DNA of 64,000 bases from Pseudohongiella sp. (lineage in GTDB: Bacteria; Pseudomonadota; Gammaproteobacteria; Pseudomonadales; Pseudohongiellaceae), in NCBI GenBank assembly GCA_030651695.1, contig JAUSCD010000012.1:248001-312000 (forward strand), read 5' to 3'. Both the position numbers and the translations under genes were made by a program. A model generated the notes under the pieces. That model saw nothing but the letters and a program-made list of their open reading frames with translations. It did no database searches and was not told where the DNA came from. This document shows positions 53,369 through 62,036 of the stretch, piece after piece (the first letter of the stretch is position 1; each line of letters opens with the position of its first letter).

Positions 53369-54139
53369 TTATTGTTCAATATCCGCTGCCACAATCATGT
53401 TTCGGCCGCGATCTTTTGCCTGATACAACAGCTCATCTGATTTTCTGATCAGAGCGTCCAGATCATTCAGTTGTTTTCCCTGCACGCCAACCAGCCCAAT
53501 ACTTACCGTGACGCGCACCCGCTGCCCGAAATAGGACACCTCAGTATTCTCTGTGTCAGCTCTTATTCTTTCCATCACATGAGCAGCGTCGTCGACAGAA
53601 GAGCCCGGCAGGGCAACTGCAAACTCTTCTCCGCCCATGCGACCTGCCAGATCACCGGAACGAACAGACCGGCGTATGGTGTCAGCAAACTCTTTGAGCA
53701 CCTCATCACCAGCGCCATGCCCATATTCATCGTTTATGTGTTTGAACCGGTCGAGATCCAATGTGGCAAACGCAAGCGGCTGTCTGTTGCGCTCACACAA
53801 GCTGGCAAACGATTTACATTGCACAAGAAAGGTACCCCGTCGCAGCAGTCCGGTCAGATCGTCATTTGTCGCCAGATTGCGGTAGTCTTCCTCCAGCTTC
53901 TGCACCTCAATCACAAGGCTGACTATTGACCAGGTAACGGCTGGCGCAATAAGCAGTGGAGCCAGTGTTGCGATGAAAAATATAATCGGCGCTTTTTCAT
54001 AACCGGTGACTGACAACACTACATAGGTGATCAGCAACGATGCCAGAACACTAATGGTTGTGGTGGTAGCGATAATGACAAAACGCTTGTTCTGACGAAC
54101 CTCATGGCTCATATCGACGCCATTATTTAAAAATCTCAT
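53369..54139 (-). CDS. Membrane-bound diguanylate cyclase (GGDEF)
   Basis: A 256-residue enzyme that makes c-di-GMP from two GTP. Two N-terminal helices (VIIATTTTISVLASLLITYV and IIFFIATLAPLLIAPAVTW) are followed by a full GGDEF domain: NDDLTGLLRRGTF, DLDRFKHINDEYGHGAGD, the active-site GGEEF, and the KSDELLYQAKDRGRN end. An RxxD inhibitory site (RSGD) stands five residues before GGEEF, so product feedback is expected. No sensory domain beyond the helices is seen. The second of two close ATGs is chosen, since AAGGA lies 6 bases before it. Confidence 0.92.
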   Translation of the reverse strand: MRFLNNGVDMSHEVRQNKRFVIIATTTTISVLASLLITYVVLSVTGYEKAPIIFFIATLAPLLIAPAVTWSIVSLVIEVQKLEEDYRNLATNDDLTGLLRRGTFLVQCKSFASLCERNRQPLAFATLDLDRFKHINDEYGHGAGDEVLKEFADTIRRSVRSGDLAGRMGGEEFAVALPGSSVDDAAHVMERIRADTENTEVSYFGQRVRVTVSIGLVGVQGKQLNDLDALIRKSDELLYQAKDRGRNMIVAADIEQ

Positions 54140-54229
54140 ACGCATTCCTTAACGTCCTTAATACATTGCACAGCAGAGGGTTCCGGGCAACTCAGTGAAA
54201 AAGTCGGATCACCTATTTACGATTCATTT

Positions 54230-55153
54230 TCAAGGCTGTATGGCCTGATAAAAACTCTCTGCAATTTTTGCCACCAGCGGATTCAGCTGTGCCTGTGCTG
54301 TATCAAAATCTGTGGTTGTGGATGTCTCGGAAAATATGACCAGCGCAACTTCACGTCCGGGCATCAGGATATAACCGATATCATGTGACACCGGGCCGTT
54401 TTCACCGGTTTTATGTGCCACTGGCACCTGCGCCGGAATGCCAGCGGCAATCTTGGATTTTACGGTTTGCGCTGACATCCATTCGAGTATCTGTCTGCGT
54501 GAATCGTTGCCAAGAAAGTCGCCTTTGTAAATCTGCGCCAGCAATTCAAGCGCATCACGGGCATCGATGTAGTTGTCACGCAAGGGAGGTTGTGCAGCTT
54601 CAAACATTTTGCGACCAAACTGCATGGTCTTCAGTCCGAGTTGATTGGCGAGCGCAGCCATTGCGTCATAACCAACAGCATCAACCAGTACGTTGGTTGC
54701 CGTGTTATCGCTGATCGTGACTGTCAGCTCAGCCAGACGTCTTAACGTCACCTGCTGCGGCACGGTTTCACTTTGCAGGCGCCCCATGCCTCCCACGATG
54801 TCGGCGGCACTCACTGCCACTGCGTTGTCCAGACTCAGTCGCCCCGCATCAACCTGCTGCATCAGCGCTGCAATCAGCAACAGCTTGATGGTGGAGGCGG
54901 GATGGTAGTCACCGTCCGAACCCAACAGCAAGGTCTGTCCGGCAAAAGCGCCTGTCAGATCCATGGCTCCCACAGACACCCTGATGCCCTGTGAGGCAGC
55001 ATTGTCGATCAGAGGTTGCAGCTCAGCCTGCAGAGACTGAAACGATTGCTCAGCGGCGGTTGTTGACGCGCAGGCCAAAGACACAAGCAAAAATGCCAGC
55101 ACATGCGCCATGATCTGGCGTGGGTGAAGGCGATTGAGGCATCGGGGATTCAT
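54230..55153 (-). CDS. Class A beta-lactamase-like serine hydrolase
   Basis: A 307-residue exported protein with a signal peptide (LAFLLVSLACASTTAAEQ). The catalytic motifs are S87-T-I-K90, S148-D-N150 and K248-T-G. In the omega loop the canonical ExxLN is not present; the nearest glutamate is E185 in RKMFEAAQ, resembling divergent class A enzymes and penicillin-binding-like relatives. It could hydrolyse beta-lactams or act on peptidoglycan. SD AAGGA precedes the ATG. No AmpR-type regulator is adjacent. Confidence 0.84.
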   Translation of the reverse strand: MNPRCLNRLHPRQIMAHVLAFLLVSLACASTTAAEQSFQSLQAELQPLIDNAASQGIRVSVGAMDLTGAFAGQTLLLGSDGDYHPASTIKLLLIAALMQQVDAGRLSLDNAVAVSAADIVGGMGRLQSETVPQQVTLRRLAELTVTISDNTATNVLVDAVGYDAMAALANQLGLKTMQFGRKMFEAAQPPLRDNYIDARDALELLAQIYKGDFLGNDSRRQILEWMSAQTVKSKIAAGIPAQVPVAHKTGENGPVSHDIGYILMPGREVALVIFSETSTTTDFDTAQAQLNPLVAKIAESFYQAIQP

Positions 55154-55341
55154 CTTTGTATCCTTTGGTCAGGCCCGGTGATAAGCGGGCTTCAGAGTAT
55201 CACTGCATTGTACGTCTCTGGAATGCCTCCCACATCGGCAATTGGCCACTGTAATCTGCCACAATAGACCAGACGCCGACTTTGGCGTAAATTCATCTGT
55301 GCGCAACACCCTTCAACGCAAAATAAATCAGAACATAACCC

Positions 55342-56979
55342 ATGAACAATAAAATTGCCGCTCTTCTTCTGGCGACCGCGCTCACTGCCTGCTCTGACCC
55401 TGCTCCGCAAAGCATGCAACAACCCGCAGAACCTGCAGCCATACCCGGTTACGACCTGGTACTGCGTGGCGGCCAACTCTACAGCGGAGCCGATGAACCA
55501 CCCATTACAGGGGACCTGGCCATCAATGGCCAGCTCATTGTCGCTGTTGGCGATCTCGGTGAATACGAGGCGAGTCAGGTGATTGATGTCAGCGGCCTGG
55601 CAGTGATGCCCGGTTTTATCGACATTCACAGCCATGCTCTGTCTGACAATATGGATGAAGGTATTTTTGGCTGGCCGGATGCTGAGAACCTGATCCGGCA
55701 AGGGGTTACCACCGTGCTCGGCGGTAACGATGGCGGCTCGCCACTGCCACTGGCAGACAGTTTTGACGCCATTGCCGCGCTGCCCGCCGCAGTCAACTTC
55801 GGAAGCTTTGTCGGCCACGGTTCTATTCGCGGCCTGATTGTGGGCGAGGACGACAGACCAGCGACAGACGAAGAACTTGAGCTGATGCGTGAGCAAGTGG
55901 CGCTCGGCATGGAACAAGGTGCGTTCGGTCTGTCATCCGGACTGATCTACACACCGGGCCGTTTTGCCACCACCGAAGAAGTCATTGAACTGGCTAAAGT
56001 CGCTGGCGAATATGGCGGCATGTATATCAGCCATATGCGCGAAGAAGGGCTTGCACTGCTCGACAGCGTCGCTGAAACCATACGCATCGGTGAAGAAGGC
56101 GGGCTACCCACTCAGCTTACGCACCACAAAGTGGTTGGCGCACCGATGTGGGGACGTTCTGTCGAGTCTTTGCGTCTGGTAGACGAAGCCATCGCACGCG
56201 GTGTCGACGTGTCCATTGACCAGTATCCTTACACCGCATCGTCAACCAATCTTCAGATCCTGTTCCCGGGCTGGGCGCTCGACGGTGGTCGCGACGCGCT
56301 GTTGGCGCGCATGGCGGACCCGGCCCAGCGTACACGGCTGCGTAACGATATTGTGTACAACATAGAAGTCGATCGCGGCGGCGATGATCCTGCGAATGTG
56401 GTGCTGGCGGGCTGCCCGCACGACGCAACATTAAACGGCCTGAATCTGAGCGAGGTGCTGCGCCGGCAAAATCGGGAAGCCAGCAAAAACAATGCAGCGG
56501 AGCTGTTGATCGAGCTGGTAGCCGCAGGCAATTGCAGTGCTGTATTTCATGCCATGGTGGAGGAAGACATTCATAACATCATGCGCCATCCACGCACCAT
56601 GATCGCCTCCGACGGCGGCATAGAAGGCCCGTCTGCACGAGCAGTACACCCAAGAAATTACGGCACATTTGCGCGACTGATCGGTCATTATGCGCGCGAT
56701 CTCGGCATCATTCCTGTACACACTGCCATCCACAAAGTCAGTGGCATGCCAGCGGACAGATTAAAGATGCACAACAGGGGACATCTGGCACCCGGAGCTG
56801 TCGCAGATATTGCAGTTCTGAATATTGCTGAAGTACGGGAGCTGGCCAGCTTTGCCGATCCGCATCAGTATGCTGAAGGCGCCGTGCACGTATTTGTTGC
56901 AGGCGAGGCGGTATTGCAGGATAAGGTTATGACCGGGGCAAGGCCCGGGGCGATCGTGCGCTCAACGGACTATCGCTAG
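55342..56979 (+). CDS. D-aminoacylase / N-acyl-D-amino-acid deacylase family lipoprotein
   Basis: A 545-residue amidohydrolase with a lipoprotein signal (LTAC, Cys about 17). The metal-dependent hydrolase core includes GFIDIHSHA (HxH about 100), GVTTVLGGNDG, ISHMREEG, LTHHKVVG and TMIASDGGIEGP. Family members release D-amino acids from N-acyl or dipeptide forms, and can feed cell-wall or antibiotic turnover. The position beside a beta-lactamase-like gene (divergent, 188 bases apart) is consistent with cell-wall metabolism but not proof. The substrate is unassigned. Confidence 0.88.
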   Translation: MNNKIAALLLATALTACSDPAPQSMQQPAEPAAIPGYDLVLRGGQLYSGADEPPITGDLAINGQLIVAVGDLGEYEASQVIDVSGLAVMPGFIDIHSHALSDNMDEGIFGWPDAENLIRQGVTTVLGGNDGGSPLPLADSFDAIAALPAAVNFGSFVGHGSIRGLIVGEDDRPATDEELELMREQVALGMEQGAFGLSSGLIYTPGRFATTEEVIELAKVAGEYGGMYISHMREEGLALLDSVAETIRIGEEGGLPTQLTHHKVVGAPMWGRSVESLRLVDEAIARGVDVSIDQYPYTASSTNLQILFPGWALDGGRDALLARMADPAQRTRLRNDIVYNIEVDRGGDDPANVVLAGCPHDATLNGLNLSEVLRRQNREASKNNAAELLIELVAAGNCSAVFHAMVEEDIHNIMRHPRTMIASDGGIEGPSARAVHPRNYGTFARLIGHYARDLGIIPVHTAIHKVSGMPADRLKMHNRGHLAPGAVADIAVLNIAEVRELASFADPHQYAEGAVHVFVAGEAVLQDKVMTGARPGAIVRSTDYR

Positions 56980-57068
56980 CTGCACCGGAACGCCTTTTGT
57001 TATCAGATGGAATTTTTTCGCAATTTGGACGTCATAGTTATTGAGGATCACAAAAATGTCGGAGGACT

Positions 57069-57266
57069 ATGATGAACAAAGCAGTGGGATTAGCTATTTT
57101 GGCAGCCGGCGCGATTTTGTTGTACTTCGCATATTCCCAGTACAACGCTCCAGCGTCTCAGATATCAGAAGCGGTCACCGGAAGTCCTACTGACAATGCG
57201 GTCTGGTTCCTGATTGCAGGAGTGGTCGCAGCTATTATTGGCGGGGCGGCACTGCTAAGAAAATAG
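57069..57266 (+). CDS. DUF3185 small membrane protein
   Basis: A 65-residue protein with two membrane helices (AVGLAILAAGAILLYFAYSQ and NAVWFLIAGVVAAIIGGAAL). The pattern with the polar Ser/Thr-rich loop between (SQISEAVTGSPTDN) matches DUF3185, a common family of unknown function in gammaproteobacteria. SD GGAGG precedes the start; ATG 57069 and ATG 57072 are both possible. Confidence 0.82.
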   Translation: MMNKAVGLAILAAGAILLYFAYSQYNAPASQISEAVTGSPTDNAVWFLIAGVVAAIIGGAALLRK

Positions 57267-57296
57267 GCAAGGAAACAAGTAAGGAACTCAGCACTT

Positions 57297-57336
57297 CACT
57301 ATGCCGCTACCCGCTCTCACGGGCGGCGGCGTAGTG
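57297..57336. terminator. Convergent hairpin between DUF3185 and efp
   Basis: A 17-bp imperfect stem (57297-57313 with 57320-57336) closes a 6-base loop. On the plus strand CTTTTC follows, so it can end DUF3185 transcription; on the minus strand there is no T run for efp. Confidence 0.5.
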
Positions 57337-57347
57337 CAGCTTTTCAA

Positions 57348-57914
57348 TCAACGCTTGACGCGTGACTTGTATTCGCCAGTCAGCGTGTCGATCTCGATGT
57401 AGTCACCAATTTCGCAAAACGCAGAAACCTGAAGCTCATGACCGTTGTTCAGACGGGCAGTTTTTGTCACTTTGCCAGACGTGTCACCGCGCACTGACGG
57501 CTCAGTATAGGCAATCTGACGCACAATGTTTTTCGGCAGATCTATAGAGATTACCTTGTCATTGTAAAAAACAGCCTGGCAAACGTCTTCCATACCGTCT
57601 TCGATATATTCCAGCACGTTTTCCATATCGTCTTTTTCGATTTCGATCTGTTCGTATTCAGTGTCTACAAATACGTACATGGGGTCAGCGAAGTAGGAAT
57701 AGGTTACTTCTTTCTGCTCCAGAACGATGTTTTCAAGTTTGTCGTCACACTTGAATGTGGTTTCAGTCTGCATGCCGTTCAGAATATTTTTCAGCTTCAT
57801 TTTGTTGATAGCTGAGCTGCGGCCGGCGCGATTGAACTCGTTTTTTTGAACTTTCCAGGGTGACCCGTCAATCATGATGACCTGGCCGGGACGGATTTCT
57901 TGTGCAGTTTTCAT
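57348..57914 (-). CDS. efp: Elongation factor P, arginine type
   Basis: EF-P relieves ribosome stalling at consecutive prolines. The 188-residue protein is nearly colinear with Pseudomonas EF-P. The loop that enters the peptidyl-transferase centre reads NRAGRSSA, with arginine at position 32, the residue rhamnosylated by EarP, rather than the lysine modified by EpmA/EpmB. The EarP gene overlaps it by 4 bases upstream, so enzyme and substrate are co-translated. Domains 2 and 3 (DKVISIDLPK, VRGDTSGKVTKTARLNNG, TGEYKSRVK) are intact. Confidence 0.97.
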   Translation of the reverse strand: MKTAQEIRPGQVIMIDGSPWKVQKNEFNRAGRSSAINKMKLKNILNGMQTETTFKCDDKLENIVLEQKEVTYSYFADPMYVFVDTEYEQIEIEKDDMENVLEYIEDGMEDVCQAVFYNDKVISIDLPKNIVRQIAYTEPSVRGDTSGKVTKTARLNNGHELQVSAFCEIGDYIEIDTLTGEYKSRVKR

Positions 57915-59110
57915 GGGCTAACACTCAATTTAGTAAAGGTTTCAAAATTCACCAGATTCGTTGCCAAATCAGGCATAACAGCCAGTTTTTTCTGCCATTC
58001 CTGAGTATGCTGATGCAAGTCCGGAAGTTGAGGGCGCAGATAATGCCACATTTCCGCACAATCTTCACCCAGATTCCAGCCCCTGGCGAACCGCGCCCAG
58101 GCCCCGGCGGTCTTCGGGTCAAGCCCTTCCAGATAACGCACGGCAAATGCCTCCAGCTTGCCAACATGCACACCGTCATCCTGGGGATAGATGTGCCACA
58201 TAAAGGGTTTGGCGGCCCATTGAGCACGTACAAATGAGTCCTCGCCCCTCACTATATTAAAATCACACAGACTCAATAGTTGATCGTAGTCATCTTGCGA
58301 TCGGAACGGGATGACTGCAACCGTCAGAACTCCGCGATGATGAACACTACCAACAACAGGATTTTCAACCCCGAGATACGCTGCCATCGACACTGATGCC
58401 TTGCCCTCGGGCACCAGACACAAGACCGTCTCAGTGCCGTCAGCCAGCGCCTCCAACCACGAAACCATGGAGGCACTGCAGTAGGAAAACACTGACACCA
58501 GCAACTCTGGCAAGGCCAATGATGCGAGCCCCAGATCAAACAGCAGCTGCTGCCGCCCGGGGACGCCATGCGCTTGCCAGGCCTGGTGTTGCATCAACAA
58601 TCCAGACTCCCGCAGAAGGCCGCCTGTTGCTGGCTCAAACCCCGGGAAAAAGAAGTACTTGCGAATCAGTGGGGACAAATTTTGGGGAGAAGGCAAACCG
58701 TGGCAGCCTCTGACCCAGTCTTCCGCACTCAGATACTCCAGATTGATCCACACCAGTGGCTCGGCGCGCCGCGACATGGAGCGCTTGACGGCATCGGGTA
58801 ATTCGCAGCCGAAGGTTTCAACCACACATTGCGACTCTGCGATTTGTGTATTTACGCTGTCATCATCTGGCCAGTTTTGGGGCCAGTGATGAACGTCGAC
58901 GCCGGCTACCGTCAGATGTTTAGCGCTTGCTGGCAGCGGTGCACCGGGCGTCTGCGCCTGCAGGAACTGAAGTGCGCCAGCCCAGTCATCAACCCACAGA
59001 TCGACTCTGATTCCCTTTTCACCAACTAACTGGCGGGCCAGGCGCCAGCTCACGCCGATATCGCCAAAGTTATCGATCATGGCGCAAAAAATTGTCCAGC
59101 GCGGAGGCAT
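57911..59110 (-). CDS. earP: EF-P arginine 32 rhamnosyltransferase
   Basis: This enzyme uses dTDP-L-rhamnose to glycosylate Arg32 of EF-P. The 399-residue GT-B-like protein has the N-terminal signature IDNFGDIGVSWRLARQL, which places D13 and D17 at the positions known as catalytic in Pseudomonas EarP. The C-terminal donor-binding FNIVRGEDSFVRAQWAAKPF includes the key Glu. It is translationally coupled to efp (ATGA). ATG 59110 is chosen; a TTG 6 bases earlier is possible. Rhamnose synthesis genes are not in the window. Confidence 0.95.
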   Translation of the reverse strand: MPPRWTIFCAMIDNFGDIGVSWRLARQLVGEKGIRVDLWVDDWAGALQFLQAQTPGAPLPASAKHLTVAGVDVHHWPQNWPDDDSVNTQIAESQCVVETFGCELPDAVKRSMSRRAEPLVWINLEYLSAEDWVRGCHGLPSPQNLSPLIRKYFFFPGFEPATGGLLRESGLLMQHQAWQAHGVPGRQQLLFDLGLASLALPELLVSVFSYCSASMVSWLEALADGTETVLCLVPEGKASVSMAAYLGVENPVVGSVHHRGVLTVAVIPFRSQDDYDQLLSLCDFNIVRGEDSFVRAQWAAKPFMWHIYPQDDGVHVGKLEAFAVRYLEGLDPKTAGAWARFARGWNLGEDCAEMWHYLRPQLPDLHQHTQEWQKKLAVMPDLATNLVNFETFTKLSVSP

Positions 59111-59349
59111 CGTCAAAAAGTCCTTGGTTGGTATAGATCTACGTCAAATAACTGAACAGGCAACCCGATCATCATAAAGCCTCATGCTGCTGGCAAAAAT
59201 TACTTTTTTTTGACTGCGTTTTTTATATATTATCCGGCCGTAACAACCGCGCAGGGCTATCGCTCTGCGGCTACAGGGCGATTTCTCAGGGCTGCACGCC
59301 AGGGATGCGCCGTAAATTCACACCAAAATGAATATTCCCGGTACTGATT

Positions 59350-60792
59350 ATGCTGCTTGCACTGGTCATCGCTTATCTTGTGGTCTCAATTGGCATTGGT
59401 GTTGTTGCTGCGCGTCGTGTGCATTCAGCCAGTGATTACATCACCGCTGGCCGCAGTCTGCCTATGTATATGGTGATGGCCATGGTGTTTGCGACCTGGT
59501 TCGGCGCCGAAACGGTACTGGGCATTTCTGCCACATTTCTTGACGAAGGCTTTCACGGACTGATTTCAGATCCTCTGGGAGCTGCTGCCTGTCTGGTGTT
59601 GTTTGGCCTGGTGTTTGCGCTGCCGCTGTACCGGCTGAAGCTGATGACACTCGGCGACTTTTTCCATATCCGTTACAACAAACGTACCGAGATGGTGCTA
59701 TCCCTTTGCATCATGCTGTCTTATCTGGGCTGGGTGTCTGCGCAGGTGACCGCACTTGGACTGGTATTCAACGTGTTGTCTGACGGCACGGTATCCATGA
59801 CAGCCGGCATGATTATCGGCGCGGCGGTGGTGATGACTTACACATTGCTGGGCGGAATGTGGTCTGTTGCGGTCACCACGTTTGTACAGATGATTGTGAT
59901 CGTGATTGGTCTGCTGCTGGTCACCAATACAGCGACAGATATGGCAGGCGGTCTGCCGCTGGTGATCGAACGGGCGGCAGCCGAAGGCAAATTTGAATGG
60001 ATGCCGAGTATGAACCTGATCGATATCCTGGGATGGATGGCGGCATTTTTCACCCTGGCCCTTGGCTCTATTCCACAGCAGGACGTGTTTCAGCGCGTGA
60101 ATACGTCCAAAACCGAGAGCGTGGCAGTGTGGGCAACCACAGCGGGGGGTGTTGCCTACTTCTTTTTTGCATTCGTACCACTCATGCTCGCCTACTCAGC
60201 CAGCATGATTGACCCTCTGATGACTGAAACCCTGATGGAGACCGATACTCAGCTGGTTCTGCCAACGTTTGTTGCCATGCACATGCCATTCTGGCTGCAG
60301 GTGATCTTCTTCGGCGCCTTGTTGTCCGTGATCATGAGCACCGCGTCGGGCACATTGCTGGCGCCATCAGTCACCTTTACCGAAAACATCCTGAAGAACA
60401 TCATCCCCGGCATGAGCGACGAGCAACTGCTGCGTTACACCCGCTACACAGTCTTCGGATTCACTGTGCTGGTAGTCATAAATGCGGTTCTGTCCGATGG
60501 CAACATTCATGACATGGTTGTCAACGCCTACCGCGTGACGCTGGCTGGTGTGTTTGTACCGCTGACAGCAGGTCTGTTCTGGCGCAGAGCCAGCAATCTG
60601 GGGGCAACGCTGTCGATCGTACTGGGCCTGGGCAGTTGGCTGCTGATTGAATTCACTGTGCCAGACATCGCCTTTGAGCCACAGTTTGTTGGTCTGGGGC
60701 TGAGCCTGATTGGCATGATCGTTGGCTCCTACATGTCGCCAAATCCGCACAGCGCCAACCACCGCGGCATTGCTGATCCGCGTCCGGCATAA
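59350..60792 (+). CDS. Sodium:solute symporter (SSS family)
   Basis: A 480-residue transporter with about 13 helices. Family features are SDYITAGRSLPMYMVMAMVF near the start, GGMWSVAVTTFVQMIVIVIG (helix 5, the SSS signature) and GSIPQQDVFQRVNTSKT. The substrate is unknown; nearest relatives take up carboxylates, sugars or osmolytes with Na+. It is separated from the haem-peroxidase cluster by 149 bases and a hairpin, so it is probably a different transcript. Confidence 0.9.
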   Translation: MLLALVIAYLVVSIGIGVVAARRVHSASDYITAGRSLPMYMVMAMVFATWFGAETVLGISATFLDEGFHGLISDPLGAAACLVLFGLVFALPLYRLKLMTLGDFFHIRYNKRTEMVLSLCIMLSYLGWVSAQVTALGLVFNVLSDGTVSMTAGMIIGAAVVMTYTLLGGMWSVAVTTFVQMIVIVIGLLLVTNTATDMAGGLPLVIERAAAEGKFEWMPSMNLIDILGWMAAFFTLALGSIPQQDVFQRVNTSKTESVAVWATTAGGVAYFFFAFVPLMLAYSASMIDPLMTETLMETDTQLVLPTFVAMHMPFWLQVIFFGALLSVIMSTASGTLLAPSVTFTENILKNIIPGMSDEQLLRYTRYTVFGFTVLVVINAVLSDGNIHDMVVNAYRVTLAGVFVPLTAGLFWRRASNLGATLSIVLGLGSWLLIEFTVPDIAFEPQFVGLGLSLIGMIVGSYMSPNPHSANHRGIADPRPA

Positions 60793-60846
60793 CAACCGCG
60801 CCAAGGCAGAATAGTCTTGCCGCGCGCTCATTTCGTAGCGCCTCCG

Positions 60847-60870
60847 CACCGGGTTTCCATGGACCCGGTG
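60847..60870 (+). terminator. Hairpin after the SSS symporter
   Basis: CACCGGGT (60847-60854) pairs with ACCCGGTG (60863-60870) across an 8-base loop, followed by TTGCGTT. A weak terminator at best. Confidence 0.45.
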
Positions 60871-60941
60871 TTGCGTTATGCTCAAAGCCATCCGGAACAA
60901 TAATCCAGACCGGTTCCTGATTACACAAAACAGGCTTTTGC

Positions 60942-61604
60942 ATGCGCACTCCCTGCTCCCGAAAAGGTCGCTTCAGCTCTGCTCTATTTGCGGCAGCAGG
61001 ACCTGCACTGCTAGCGGCACTTCTGGTCGCACTTCTGCTGGCGCTGGCTGTCAGCCCGCAATCTGTGCGGGCACACGGCAGTGTGGTCGATGGCGGCGAA
61101 GGCTGCATCATCCAGTTTGACTTCTACAGCGCACACTTCAGCATTTTTCAGCCCCAGACCCGGCAACACCGCGAATACTGCGAAGACCTTCCCGATGTCA
61201 CCGAAAGTGTGTTTGTGCTGGAGTACCGGCACAATTCACTACGCGAGGTACCGGTCGATTTCCGCATCATGCACAACACCTCTGAGCTGGGGCGTTTTGT
61301 GCGCTGGTCTGATATTGAGGCCATGGATGATATCGATGCCCAGACCGTTTTTTTCCAGCGCTCGCCGCCGCAGGCAGACGGGGTGCTCAGCATACTTCAC
61401 ACATTCACCGAGCCAGGAAGTTATGTTGGCATCGTGAGCGCTCCCCACCCGACACTTGATCAGCGTTATTACGCTGTGTTCCCGTTCCGGGTTGGCTTAC
61501 CCTGGTGGCAGAACCGTTGGCTGTGGCTGGCACTGGCAGTGTTGATTGTAGCCGGGTGGCGCATACGCAAAAGACAACCACAGCCGTTCCGGAGCCCGGT
61601 ATGA
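60942..61604 (+). CDS. Exported, membrane-anchored protein with predicted N-terminal histidine
   Basis: A 220-residue protein. A long signal peptide ends V-R-A, so signal peptidase should cut before H45 and the mature chain begins HGSVVDGGEG, followed by more histidines (SAHFSIFQP, QHREYC). A single helix at the end (LWLALAVLIVAGW) with a basic tail anchors it, leaving a periplasmic domain of about 140 residues with a Cys pair. An N-terminal His is the feature of copper histidine-brace proteins (CopC, LPMO, PmoB), but I cannot assign the family. Its stop overlaps the next gene's start by 4 bases. Confidence 0.75.
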   Translation: MRTPCSRKGRFSSALFAAAGPALLAALLVALLLALAVSPQSVRAHGSVVDGGEGCIIQFDFYSAHFSIFQPQTRQHREYCEDLPDVTESVFVLEYRHNSLREVPVDFRIMHNTSELGRFVRWSDIEAMDDIDAQTVFFQRSPPQADGVLSILHTFTEPGSYVGIVSAPHPTLDQRYYAVFPFRVGLPWWQNRWLWLALAVLIVAGWRIRKRQPQPFRSPV

Positions 61605-62026
61605 TTTACAGGCAGATGGTTTTGGTGTTGTTAATGTTCTCGGCAAATATCAGTGCAGAAGAGATCACCGTCTCCGGCACTGATGACATCCGGATGGAAA
61701 TAAGCAGCCAGGTCTCCCCCATCCCGTTAAACCAGATGCACAACTGGCTTATCACCTTGCGCACCCCGACTGGCACGGCTCTGGAAAACGCCCTGATCCG
61801 CGTCGACGGCGGCATGCCTGCACATAATCATGGGCTTGCCACCAGCCCGCAGGTCACTGATTATCTGGGCGAGGGTCGGTACCTGGTTGAAGGCCTGCGT
61901 TTTCATATGCCCGGTGATTGGCTGATGCAAATTCAGGTGGAACACAACGGCCGCAGCTATCGCGCCGAAGCAAAATTCCAACTTGGAACAAACCTGATTC
62001 AACCCTTTCTCAACCCCCAAAACTGA
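61601..62026 (+). CDS. FixH/YtkA-like exported protein
   Basis: A 141-residue protein with a signal peptide (VLVLLMFSANISA). Its immunoglobulin-like domain has the conserved loop DGGMPAHNHGLATSPQVTDY followed by GEGRYLVEGLRFHMPGDW, as in YtkA/FixH-like proteins. The His/Met-rich loop suggests copper or another metal. It overlaps the preceding gene by ATGA and lies 10 bases before the diheme peroxidase, so all three are made together. Confidence 0.8.
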   Translation: MIYRQMVLVLLMFSANISAEEITVSGTDDIRMEISSQVSPIPLNQMHNWLITLRTPTGTALENALIRVDGGMPAHNHGLATSPQVTDYLGEGRYLVEGLRFHMPGDWLMQIQVEHNGRSYRAEAKFQLGTNLIQPFLNPQN

Positions 62027-62036
62027 AGGAGTCCAA

